Assembly (NCBI GenBank): GCA_039000515.1
Contig: JBCFYV010000001.1
Span: 53,252,410 to 53,316,409, forward strand
Source: Timema cristinae
Taxonomy: Eukaryota; Arthropoda; Insecta; Phasmatodea; Timematidae
Direction: 5' to 3'
DNA: 64,000 bases
The notes under the pieces are model-generated. The model did no database searches, was not told the DNA's origin, and saw nothing but the letters and a program-made list of their open reading frames with translations. The translations under genes were made by a program, and so were the position numbers. Below are positions 10,240-20,300 of the stretch, in pieces. Every line of letters begins with the position of its first letter. The stretch's first letter is position 1.

Positions 10240-10870
10240 CGATTTTTTTTTGCTTTGTTTGTGTGCTGTATCTTGGCCCAGAGCCAAAACTATTTTATTG
10301 ATCGGTATAAAACTTTGTACCTAGGGTTTTCATCTGGTGTTCCAAACGAGCTTTTGGAATTAGATATCCAATTCTAAAATTAAGAGTAATTCACTTGACG
10401 GCGAAAATTGAACAAATAAATTTTCTTGAAATTGGCTTCGACGATTTTGATTAAAATTCTATCTAGGAACTGTTTAACATAACAAACAAAATGGCGATTC
10501 TCTTTTTCCAGTGAAAATTAGTTTGAGGATCCTTTACGTAGTCTAAAGTTACCAACTTGATAATAATTTCGTAACTCTTTGATATACAAGATAACTTGTC
10601 ATAGCAAAATTTTAGCAAATTAAAAGTAATTTTTTTTAAATAATACATTTTTATAAAACCAATGGTTTCTGAACTATAAGCAAATATGTGTAGAGTTTTG
10701 TGAAGTAGAGAATTGATGGTTATGCTTTTGTGTACACACAGATGTCGTCCTTTTTACAATGTTTCTGTAACACTGTATATTATTTCACATATGATAGTTG
10801 ATTTATTCCATCATGTTTCTGCAACAAGTTATACCGTTTTGTTTTACATATCTTACGAGTTTTAAGTAAA
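10240..10870 (+). repeat. Diverged copy of the 'GTCTGTCTG-headed' interspersed repeat
   Basis: This segment is collinear with 27225-27870 and 33015-33665. Shared blocks include AACTATTTTA followed by a GAT-starting stretch, ACTTGTCAT, and TTTCTGTAACA...GTATATTATTTCA near the 3' end. The copies differ by many substitutions and indels. There is no coding potential, so it is a non-autonomous repeat of unknown type. Confidence 0.55.
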
Positions 10871-10879
10871 TATCTCCAT

Positions 10880-12050
10880 TTTTGTATAAAAGAGCGAGGA
10901 TGTCTGTGCTGTACACCGTACCATTATTTATATTATTTCCAACGGAAAACACCTATGTAACCAACTTCGTCCAAATGATGGTGTTTAGGCGCTTTCCACA
11001 CGAAAATAAACAAAAGAAGAAATTTTATTTTGCGAATCTGTTCCTTTCACAACAACATCAGAGGAAATATTAAATAAACTAAACAGTTTTATTATAAAAT
11101 ATAGTTGGTTTGACTGTGGTGTGGTTGGTATATTCTCAGATGTTGCTAATGCAATGACTTGGAAAAAATGAGGTGCTGTGACAAGGAAGGTTCAAAGCAG
11201 TAGTGCCAGATTATATTTTTAGTAATAATTGTGTCAATGGTGAAAGGGATGCCAGATGAATTAATATCCTCAACAATGCAATAAAAATGTTAATTTGATC
11301 AATTCAGGAGCATTGAATAATTTACGACTCTCTTTACCTTTAGTTATTAGAAATTGGAAGTAATCATGGTAGCCTGATTCTTCATACTGAGATTAGATAT
11401 TTCTCAAAAGAAAGGTTATAACTCGCTTATTTTAAACTAGTTCCGAAACGCAAATTATTCTTAGTAATCATCAATAACACTGAAACAAGTGAGAGGTTTA
11501 CTGACGTAATTTGCCAATCATGATCAGCGTACGTCACTGAGATCGCTAGCAAACTAAATAATTATATTTAGGTTTGCAAGGCAAACACACAACTTGATTT
11601 TCTGTGCTGGATTAGGTTAGGTCATTCACAAAGAAGCTTGAACATCTGACATACACCAATTAAAACGACAATATGCAACATTTTCAAAAATTTAAAGCTT
11701 CGTTATAGAGAACTATATCACTATCACCAGTGAGTTTGTGTCAAATTTGAAAATTCAGTCTTTCTGATTATTAATCAAACAATTCAAGAAATATCCAAAG
11801 AGGCTTTATATTTATTTATTAGGTGTTTGTAATGTAACTGACTTGCCCCTGAAAAGTATGTGAAAGCATTGACAATAATATCGTCTTAATTTTATAAACA
11901 TATCTTACTTCATTTAAATTATAATCTATTACATGGCGCTTAAATCACTTCTTCTTCTAAGAAGGTACACGCTACTGTAAGTGACGTCAGAGTATACCAG
12001 CCAAGTCAGGTTGACAATATAAGATTTTTTAATAATAACTTCCTCTTCTG
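10880..12050. other. AT-rich DNA without recognisable features
   Basis: I see no genes, tRNA-like heads or tandem repeats. A short interval near 11500-11600 has higher GC but carries no motif I can name. Confidence 0.5.
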
Positions 12051-12109
12051 GAAAGTTCGAATAGAGATTTTAAAAGGTAATTTGAGTCAGTTTCCGGCTC
12101 TCGAAGCTT

Positions 12110-12415
12110 CTAGTGACACAGAGATGTTTTTGTCTTGTATTTTGTTTTTCTAAAGTAAACCTTCTCGAAGCTTCCATGAGCAATGGATATATACGAAGGA
12201 TGGTGCAATTGAACCTCAGTACGCTCTTGGCGTCCAGTACTGCTCAGAACTCACTAGGCACAAATCACTTGGCGTCCAGCAACACCTGTCCGCGCTCATA
12301 CAATAGGCCGCGTATATATCCGACGACATGGTCTATTTTCTCCTTAAATAAACTGAGATTCAGAAATAAAAAAACCTGTCAAAATAATAAGTGTGTATTA
12401 ATTATAATTCTTTAA
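12110..12415 (+). mobile_element. LTR (3' part) of a retrotransposon
   Basis: This stretch directly precedes the primer-binding-site array and has LTR-like parts: a duplicated CTCGAAGCTTC motif (12101 and 12164), a TATA-like GTATATATC (12312), and AATAAA polyadenylation signals (12347, 12363). The 5' limit of the LTR is not resolved and no matching second LTR was found in the window. It is probably a solo or 5' LTR of an otherwise unseen element. Confidence 0.45.
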
Positions 12416-12677
12416 TTGGCGCTCGATCACGGGGCTATAAATAACCAATTAACTCACGACATCAAAAAACCGGACCGCTTTAATTAGTGCTCGACCACGG
12501 GGCAATTAACAGCTAATTAAACGGTGTAACTTCAATCGACGCTCAACGCGACGAACTAGAACATTTCAATTGGCACCCATCGCGGCGCAGTAATATTACA
12601 GAAACTTCTCAATTGGCGCCCATCGTGGTGCAGTAAAACCAGAACATCACAATTGGCGCCCAACGTGGGGCAGTAAA
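12411..12677 (+). repeat. Tandem array of primer-binding-site-like motifs after the LTR
   Basis: Six related motifs follow one another at 12416, 12483, 12535, 12569, 12611 and 12651. The last, TGGCGCCCAACGTGGGGC, is complementary to the 3' end of tRNA-Lys(CUU) including CCA, a primer used by many retroelements. The fifth differs at a few bases, and the first four are more divergent (for example TTGGCGCTCGATCACGGGGC). Units 4-6 are spaced 40-42 bases apart, and units 5 and 6 share the spacer AAAACCAGAACATCAC. The array explains several hundred bases of unusually GC-rich text in an AT-rich region. Confidence 0.75.
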
Positions 12678-12679
12678 AC

Positions 12680-13250
12680 CAGAACATCACATGTTCTGTC
12701 TGACGACAGATCCATTCCTTTTGTCAGTGAACTTATATCACCAATCCGCCATATCCTCTGCCTCCTCCTTCAGCTCCCAGAAAGAGGCTTATGAATAATT
12801 TAATCGGATACACAATCCATTTCGTACAGAGTCACCTCCCTACAGTCTAAATATCAAATTTAATCTATGAGGGACAAATGACCTTGAGCACTGTTAGAAC
12901 AATGTAGTAATAAAACAAAAGCCTCGGAATCAATTTCCGTGTTGAGGTGACTATTATCAACTAGAATGAATTAATTTCAATAAATTTAGATTAATTCGAA
13001 TTAATCTAAATGTGTCTGAACAAGAAGATTGATCGTATGGTGAGATGAAAATGGGGTTCAAGAACGATGATCTCTGTGAGTTTTAGTCAAGGAAATCTTT
13101 ATAATTATACCCTTTCACTACAAAACGTAACTTAACGTTTCTACTGCTTTTTTCGACAACATATCTGTGCAAGACCGGACTTTCACTGGTGCTATCAATT
13201 AGAATATTTTTATAAATAAGATTAATCTTAAATCAGATTCTTGCCTAAAT
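12680..13250. other. No gene seen downstream of the PBS array
   Basis: A gag gene would be expected after a PBS, but I find no open frame or zinc-knuckle motif. The internal region of the retroelement is absent or degraded beyond recognition. Confidence 0.5.
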
Positions 13251-13254
13251 CTAT

Positions 13255-13460
13255 AAGTAAATCAGACTGCCGATAACGGGGAGATCGTGGGTTCAATCCC
13301 GGCCGGGTATACTGATTGTGGTTTATCCTAGATGGTTTCACCACTATCTCTCCACGAAAATGAGGCAACGCTTCCTCTAAATTCAACCTTATTCATACAT
13401 ATCCCATTAACTTAATTAGTACATAATCGTATAATAAAAATGGGTAGTAAGTCTTGATGT
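13255..13460 (+). mobile_element. tRNA-derived SINE, family 1
   Basis: The head GACTGCCGATAACGGGGAG with B box GGGTTCAATCCCGG, the body with ACTCTCTCCACG-type text, and the degraded tail GGGTAGTAAG match the family-1 pattern: tRNA head, central body, tail CCCGAACGGGTAGTAAGACG. Confidence 0.75.
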
Positions 13461-13650
13461 TAAGAAACTAAGACTTAGACACATATATGTATTGTGAGTC
13501 TGATGCCTTAGACCATTTTACCATAGATTTTAGTAAATCTAAAACTAAGAACAATAGAAATATGAAATTTAGCATAGTTTGAAACACGAAATATTTAAAT
13601 ATCCATGGTTCAAAATATACACACATATATATATACTTATAAAATAACAT

Positions 13651-14135
13651 GTCCTGACTGACTGACTGACTGACTAATTCATCATCGCCGAGCGCAAACT
13701 ATCAAGGCTACAAGCATGAAATTCGGACTGTATATTCATTTTGTTATGTAGGCACCCACTAAGAAAGGATTTTAGAAAATTCCACCCCAAAGGGGTCAAA
13801 ATAGGGGATGATAATATGTATGATAATATGTATGAAAGTCCGTCATTTTGAAAGTTACATAAACAAAATTTTGTATTTCGGTTATTGACGTAAAACAAAT
13901 AAATACGTGTTTCAGGAATTTTGGAAATTTTATTTAATAAGGGATGAAAAAGGGGGTGAAAGTTTGTATCGGACTTGCATTATTTTTGATCTGAGGTCAA
14001 GTTATGGTCATCAACGTAACGTAATATTTTTAATTAATCTGTAAATACATATGTATATTTTCGTATTTGTATATAATCAACTTCCACGCGAGCAAAGCCG
14101 CGGGCAACAGCTATCTAGTATTTTATATATACCAA
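13651..14135 (+). mobile_element. Non-autonomous element: (TGAC)n head and GCAAAGCCGCGGGC end
   Basis: It starts with a (TGAC)n microsatellite (13654-13675) and ends with the GC-rich motif GCGAGCAAAGCCGCGGGCAA followed by CAGCTA...CTAG. The body is non-coding, with GGGATGAAAAAGGGGGTGAA-type text. This head/tail combination is common in interspersed repeats of several invertebrates. A related end motif in the opposite strand sense occurs at 46182-46212. Helitron-like mobilisation is possible but not shown. Confidence 0.5.
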
Positions 14136-14160
14136 GTAACCCTATATATATGTATAGGGT

Positions 14161-14470
14161 GACCTGGTGGTCTAGGGGTAGGGTGTTGGACTTCAGTATT
14201 GGGGGTCCGGGGTTCAATCCTCGGTCCCGGTACAGATTTATCTGATTACCAAACCCTTCCTTCACCTCTGACAAGACGTGTATTAATCACAACTTGTGAA
14301 TGTGGGGAATGCCACAAGCCTCCATCGTGGTTCGGATCCCACGTTAAATTGTTGGTCCTCCATTTCACCTCACAATCAGCCTACCATTACAGGTTAGCGT
14401 AAGTGAGTAAAACCCGATTGGGTAGTAAGACGTGGTGCTAACCATAATAATCATAATAATAATATATGTA
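14161..14470 (+). mobile_element. Full-length SINE, family 2
   Basis: The tRNA-like head has A box TGGTCTAGGGGTAGGG and B box GGGGTTCAATCCT. The body contains CAAACCCTTCCTTCACCTCT and GGTTCGGATCCCACGTTAAA. The 3' end is the shared tail GGGTAGTAAGACGTGGTGCTAA followed by ATAATAATA. This is the most complete family-2 copy. It inserted just downstream of the element ending at 14135. Confidence 0.85.
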
Positions 14471-14699
14471 TAAAAATAAATTTCAAACCCTATTATGATA
14501 TCCAAGCATTTTTTGTACCTAATAAAAATACAAATGGATAATTTTTTAAATAATTTACACCTACCAAATTTGTACATACTCTGAAAATTTAATATTTTAA
14601 GGGTATAGTTTTATAGTCTATCACTCTCTCTGATTAGATAAAGTACATCACCTATAGAGAAAGAATGTGAGATAATTTATCATTTTTTAACGTTTGAGA

Positions 14700-14930
14700 C
14701 CCTTAGTGATGGTCGAATGGTCTAAGCCGTTGAACTCGCAATGAATTTTCTAAGCACCGATACAGAGGTCCCTGCTTTGATCTCGATTGAAGTCATTATA
14801 TATATATATTTTTTTACATATTCGTATAACTCACCACTGTGTTTTCCCCATACCTTTTCGACGAAAGTGCATGTCCATTCACTAAAACAAAACTTACTAT
14901 TCATCTTTGGATTAAGCCGTTAATAGCCTG
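14700..14930 (+). mobile_element. tRNA-derived SINE, degraded
   Basis: The head GATGGTCGAATGGTCTAAGC resembles a tRNA D-arm with A box. A T-arm-like GCTTTGATCTCGATTG and a (TA)n stretch follow. The tail is not recognisable. Confidence 0.45.
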
Positions 14931-15007
14931 TGTGTAGAACGTATTAGTTACAAAATTATATATTATTAAAATAATTAATTGTTGGCAACTTGATTTTTTT
15001 TTTTACC

Positions 15008-15250
15008 ATTACGTTTACTAACTGTTCAGGTTATACACATATGTACTAATTACTCTAGTGAGTTATTGATGACGAAGGTTGCGTTTAAATAAAATGCACC
15101 CACATTTGTGTGGAGAGAGAGGAAAACCATCAAGGGAAAACCACCCTCAGTACACCGAACCGGGATTTGAACCCTAATATATCCCTCATTGGCAGTCCAG
15201 CCAATTGCGATAGTGATGCCTTAGACCATTTGACCAACGAAGCAAGTGAT
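15008..15250 (-). mobile_element. tRNA-derived SINE, family 1, minus strand
   Basis: On plus it begins with a degraded tail complement (ACTGTTCAGGTTATACAC). The body contains ACCCACATTTGTGTGGAGAG and CCGGGATTTGAACCC (B-box complement). It ends with CCTTAGACCATTTGACCAACG (A-box complement). It is full-length but diverged. Confidence 0.8.
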
Positions 15251-15259
15251 TTGCAATGT

Positions 15260-15715
15260 CAAACGTGTCAGTTCTACACACCAGTACTACCTACAGTCAC
15301 ACAAAGGAACTATTTATTATTCGTTCTCTCTTAGCCTTTTTCATCCTGGGGTCTCTAATGTGAGTTCGGGTTTGTACAGGCGTGGGACCGTAATTTATAT
15401 TGATCAAGTCTCAGTAGAGTCATCAATCGCAGTTTTTATCATATTTTTTTTCTGCGCGTGCGTTGGTATTCCTGCCTGGCCATGTCATGTACGGCTTATT
15501 TGGATTTATGAGAGCATGTAGAAGAGGCTATCCACTACAGTTCACATATTTTTCCATTATCTTGGATAAAAAGTTAGCTCATTCAATTTTTGTTTTGTTT
15601 AAGAATTGTTTTTATTAGTCGAGCATGTATGATGCCATTCGCGAATTAAAGTAGAGTTATTTTAAGCTCACTGGCCCTCATTTTATAGGGATGTAAGTTG
15701 AAGTATTAAAGGTTT
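15260..15715. other. Unremarkable intergenic DNA
   Basis: No coding or repeat signature is seen; a few short chance frames only. Confidence 0.4.
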
Positions 15716-15717
15716 AT

Positions 15718-15734
15718 GGGGGGGGGGGGGGGGG
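15718..15734 (+). repeat. 17-base G run
   Basis: An uninterrupted run of 17 G, rare in this AT-rich context. The length may be imprecise in the assembly. Confidence 0.9.
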
Positions 15735-15794
15735 AGTAAGGCGAAGGGATCAATCTTGGGAGTACATACATTTAATTTTATACACATGGTAACA

Positions 15795-16050
15795 CGTTTA
15801 GATGGCCGCATATTCTAAGGCACTACTTTCGCAATAAGCTAGACTGCTGATGACGGGAGATCCTGGTTCGATCCAGGTCAGATGTACTGAAAATGATAAT
15901 CCCCTAAATAATTACTCACTCTCTCTATCTACGCAAATATGGTACACTTCTTCTAAAATTAACGTTACTTATCCCTTACCTATTAGAGTAATTATTGCAT
16001 AGGCATATGAATCGAATGGGTAGTAAGACACAGTATTAAAATAAATAAAA
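15795..16050 (+). mobile_element. tRNA-derived SINE, family 1
   Basis: Head with GACTGCTGATGACGGGAGAT and B box TGGTTCGATCCAGG, body with CTATCTACGCAAATATGG, and tail CGAATGGGTAGTAAGAC. It is full-length; the TAA tail is short. Confidence 0.8.
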
Positions 16051-16059
16051 AGTACACAT

Positions 16060-16435
16060 AATAATTTCTACAGTTCTTGAATATTTGTCACGGATGTAAA
16101 TTTCGAACAATATTTTTTTCTCGTTTAAAAAGTTTATGTTCAAATTGAAGTATGTCATTTTTCATTTTCATTTATCTGAGGTATTTAACGTGCACTTTCT
16201 GAACCTAATGATTTTATCAGCAGCACACGCTCTAAATTATGAACTTAACAATTGTTAAAGAAAAACTATTTTAGACTATTTACTCCATCCAAAATATTGT
16301 TTTGGATAACACTTCAAAAATACTGACCTTAACAAGCGTTTTCTTACACCACAACAAAAAAAGTCCCTCTTACGTTACATTAATTGTCAAATTAGATAGA
16401 AACTTATGCTCAAATCAGATATCGCATATAACAAA
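16060..16435. other. AT-rich DNA without recognisable features
   Basis: No motif is found apart from the upstream flank of the family-5 SINE at 16440. Confidence 0.4.
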
Positions 16436-16439
16436 GGTT

Positions 16440-16615
16440 TTCTACATTATGTTCACGTCAAACTCACTACCATCACCTCCTCAACTCATCGGGACATTGA
16501 GCCTCTGCGTAAAGGATGCACAGTTAGTATATTCGGGCGTCCCCTGGGCAACGGTACGTTAGTCCTAGATAATCTTCCCACAAACTGAAATACACGCTGA
16601 TGTAGCCCAGACGCG

Positions 16616-16661
<46 letters not shown>
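16440..16661 (+). mobile_element. SINE-like repeat, family 5, with (ATT)n tail
   Basis: It is homologous to the minus strand of 30590-30775 and 36380-36570. Shared blocks are CTCATCGGGACATTGAGCCT, AAAGGATGCACAGTTAGTA and the 3' end GATGTAGCCCAGACGCGTCA, directly followed by a (ATT)n tract (16618-16661). The 3' microsatellite tail fits a retroposed element. No tRNA head is obvious. Confidence 0.6.
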
Positions 16662-16662
<1 letters not shown>

Positions 16663-16689
16663 ATCAATTTGACATCGCGCCAGCCTATG

Positions 16690-17340
16690 CTGATTCTAAC
16701 AACGCATTGTGCCCACTAAACTACGGAACGTTTGATGTGAATAAGAACCCGCCCCTTTAAACACAAAGGGTGGTATGCGAGGACGTTAGTGAATGCTCAG
16801 TGGACCGTTAGTGTGGTCCCGAGCATACTATCGCTCCACCTTTTAACCTAGGATGACTCAAGCAAGCCCACGCGAGTGTCCACTTAGCGCCCACTTAGTG
16901 TCCACTTAGTCAAGTTCTTGCATACTTGTTTGATAGTGACGGTGAGGTTGGGGTCAGAATACCTGCATAATGTACTGAGGATATTTTCATTCCACTCTCC
17001 TTCCATGCTGATGTGGGTACATTTATTGTAAATTACACCTTACTCTTCCCTAGTATATAGCCCGAACGAGGAAGTAAGACGCGGCAAAATAATATGAGTA
17101 TGATTAACACCAAGGCTATTGACGATATAATATAAGGGATAGTCTTGGTAGGGGTATTTTAGATGAAGTGCATCTACATTCATATTAAAACTTTTTGAAG
17201 AAATAACACGCGGAAAAGTACCACTTGTGTACCCGGTAGATATATAAACCTCGATATCCTCGTCACCACCAGAATCAGTCTATTGCAAGCCCGATTATTT
17301 AAATTAGCTACCGGGATGGACTTTGAGATCCAGGTTCGGC
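16690..17340 (+). other. GC-richer segment left of the satellite, with a family-1 SINE tail
   Basis: 16690-16930 is GC-rich unique-looking sequence, with CCACTTAGC/CCACTTAGT repeated three times at about 16880-16910. 16940-17085 contains the 3' half of a family-1 SINE ending in a diverged tail (AGCCCGAACGAGGAAGTAAG, then ACGCGGC). 17090-17340 leads into the satellite with no recognised feature. Confidence 0.5.
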
Positions 17341-17344
17341 CGCC

Positions 17345-20300
17345 TTTTGTAGACTGTTAGCTGCTCTGGTGGTACAGAGAGTCGCCCAGGGTACTCCACA
17401 GGAGATTGTCTGTGTGTAGACTATTAGCTGCTCTGGTGGTACAGAGAGTTGCCCAGGTACTCCACATAAGATAGTCTTATGTGTAGACTGTTAGCCACTC
17501 TGGTGGTACAGAGAGTTGCCCAGGTACTCCACAGGAGGTTGTCTGTGTGTAGACTATTAGCCGCTCTGGTGGTACAGAGAGTTGCCCAGGGTACTCCACA
17601 GGAGGTTGTCTTATGTGTAGACTATTAGCTGCTCTGGTGGTACAGAGAGTTGCCCAGGGTACTCCACAGGAGATTATCTTATGTGTAGACTATTAGCTGC
17701 TCTGGTGGTATAGAGAGTTGCCCAGGATACTTCACAGGAGGTTGTCTTATGTGTAGACTATTAGCTGCTCTGGTGGTACAGAGAGTTGCCCAGGTACTCC
17801 ACAGAAGATAGTCTTATGTGTAGACTGTTAGCCACTCTGGTGGTACAGAGAGTCGCCCAGGGTACTCCACAGGAGATTGTCTGTGTGTAGACTATTAGCT
17901 GCTCTGGTGGTATAGAGAGTTGCCCAGTTACTCCACACGAGGTTGTTTGTGTGTAGACTATTAGCCCTCTGGTGGTACAGAGAGTCGCCCAGGGTACTCC
18001 ACAGGAGATTGTCTGTGTGTAGACTATTAGCTGCTCTGGTGGTACAGAGAGTTGCCCAGGTACTCCACATAAGATAGTCTTATGTGTAGACTGTTAGCCA
18101 CTCTGGTGGTACAGAGAGTTGCCCAGGTACTCCACAGGAGGTTGTCTGTGTGTAGACTATTAGCCGCTCTGGTGGTACAGAGAGTTGCCCAGGGTACTCC
18201 ACAGGAGGTTGTCTTATGTGTAGACAAATTAGCTGCTCTGGTGGTATAGAGAGTTTCCCAGGGTACTCCACACGAGGTTGTTTGTGTGTAGACTATTAGC
18301 CGCTCTGGTGGTACAGAGAGTTGCCCAGGTACTCCACAGAAGATAGTCTTATGTGTAGACTGTTAGCCACTCTGGTGGTACAGAGAGTTGCCCAGGGTAC
18401 TCCACAGGAGGTTGTCTTATGTGTATACTATTAGCTGCTCTGGTGGTACAGAGAGTTGCCCAGGTACTCCACAGAAGATAGTCTTATGTGTAGACTGTTA
18501 GCCACTCTGGTGGTACAGAGAGTTGCCCAGGGTACTCCACAGAAGATTGTCTTATGTGTAGACTATTAGCTGCTCTGGTGGTATAGAGAGTTGCCAGGGT
18601 ACTCCACAGAAGATTGTCTTATGTGTAGACTATTAGCTGCTCTGGTGGTATAGAGAGTTGCCCAGGGTACTCCACAGGAGGTTGTCTGTGTGTAGACTAT
18701 TAGCTGCTCTGGTGGTACAGAGAGTTGCCCAGGGTACTCCACAGAAGATTGTCTTATGTGTAGACTATTAGCTGCTCTGGTGGTATAGAGAGTTGCCCAG
18801 GGTACTCCACACGAGGTTGTTTGTGTGTAGACTATTAGCCGCTCTGGTGGTACAGAGAGTTGCCCAGGTACTCCACAGAAGATAGTCTTATGTGTAGACT
18901 GTTAGCCACTCTGGTGGTACAGAGAGTTGCCCAGGGAACTTCACAGGAGATTGTCTTATGTGTAGACTGTTAGCTGCTCTGGTGGTATAGAGAGTTGCCC
19001 AGGGTACTCCACAGGAGGTTGTCTGTGTGTAGACTGTTAGCCACTCTGGTGGTACAGAGAGTTGCCCAGGGTACTCCACAGAAGATTGTCTTATGTGTAG
19101 ACTATTAGCCACTCTGGTGGTACAGAGAGTTGCCCAGGTACTCCACAGAAGATTGTCTTATGTGTAGACTATTAGCTGCTCTGGTGGTATAGAGAGTTGC
19201 CCAGGTACTCCACAGGAGGTTGTCTTATGTGTAGACTATTAGCTGCTCTGGTGGTACAGAGAGTTGCCCAGGGTACTCCACAGGAGGTTGTCTGTGTGTA
19301 GACTATTAGCTGCTCTGGTGGTACAGAGAGTTGCCCAGGGTACTCCACAGAAGATTGTCTTATGTGTAGACTATTAGCTGCTCTGGTGGTATAGAGAGTT
19401 GCCCAGGGTACTCCACAGGAGGTTGTCTGTGTGTAGACTATTAGCTGCTCTGGTGGTACAGAGAGTTGCCCAGGATACTTCACAGGAGGTTGTCTTATGT
19501 GTAGACTATTAGCTGCTCTGGTGGTACAGAGAGTTGCGCAGGGTACTCCACAGGAGGTTGTCTGTGTGTAGACTATTAGCCGCTCTGGTGGTACAGAGAG
19601 TTGCCCAGGGTACTCCACAGGAGGTTGTCTGTGTGTAGACTATTAGCTGCTCTGGTGGTACAGAGAGTTGCCCAGGGTACTCCACAGAAATTGTCTTATG
19701 TGTAGACTATTAGCTGCTCTGGTGGTATAGAGAGTTGCCCAGGGTACTCCACAGAAGATTGTCTTATGTGTAGACTGTTAGCTGCTCTGGTGGTATAGAG
19801 AGTTGCCCAGGGAACTTCACAGGAGATTGTCTTATGTGTAGAATATTAGCCGCTCTGGTGGTACAGAGAGTTGCCCAGGGTACTCCACAGAAGATTGTCT
19901 TATGTGTAGACTATTAGCCGCTCTGGTGGTACATAGAGTTGCCCAGGGTAATCCACAGAAGATTGTCTTATGTGTAGACTATTAGCTGCTCTGGTGGTAT
20001 AGAGAGTTGCCCAGGATACTTCACAGGAGGTTGTCTTATGTGTAGACTATTAGCTGCTCTGGTGGTACAGAGAGTTGTCCAGGATACTTCACAGGAGGTT
20101 GTCTTATGTGTAGACTATTAGCTGCTCTGGTGGTATAGAGAGCTGCCCAGGGAACTTCACAGAAGATTGTCTTATGTGTAGACTATTAGCCGCTCTGGTG
20201 GTACATAGAGTTGCCCAGGGTACTCCACAGAAGATTGTCTTATGTGTAGACTATTAGCTGCTCTGGTGGTATAGAGAGTAGCCCAGGGAACTTCACAGGA

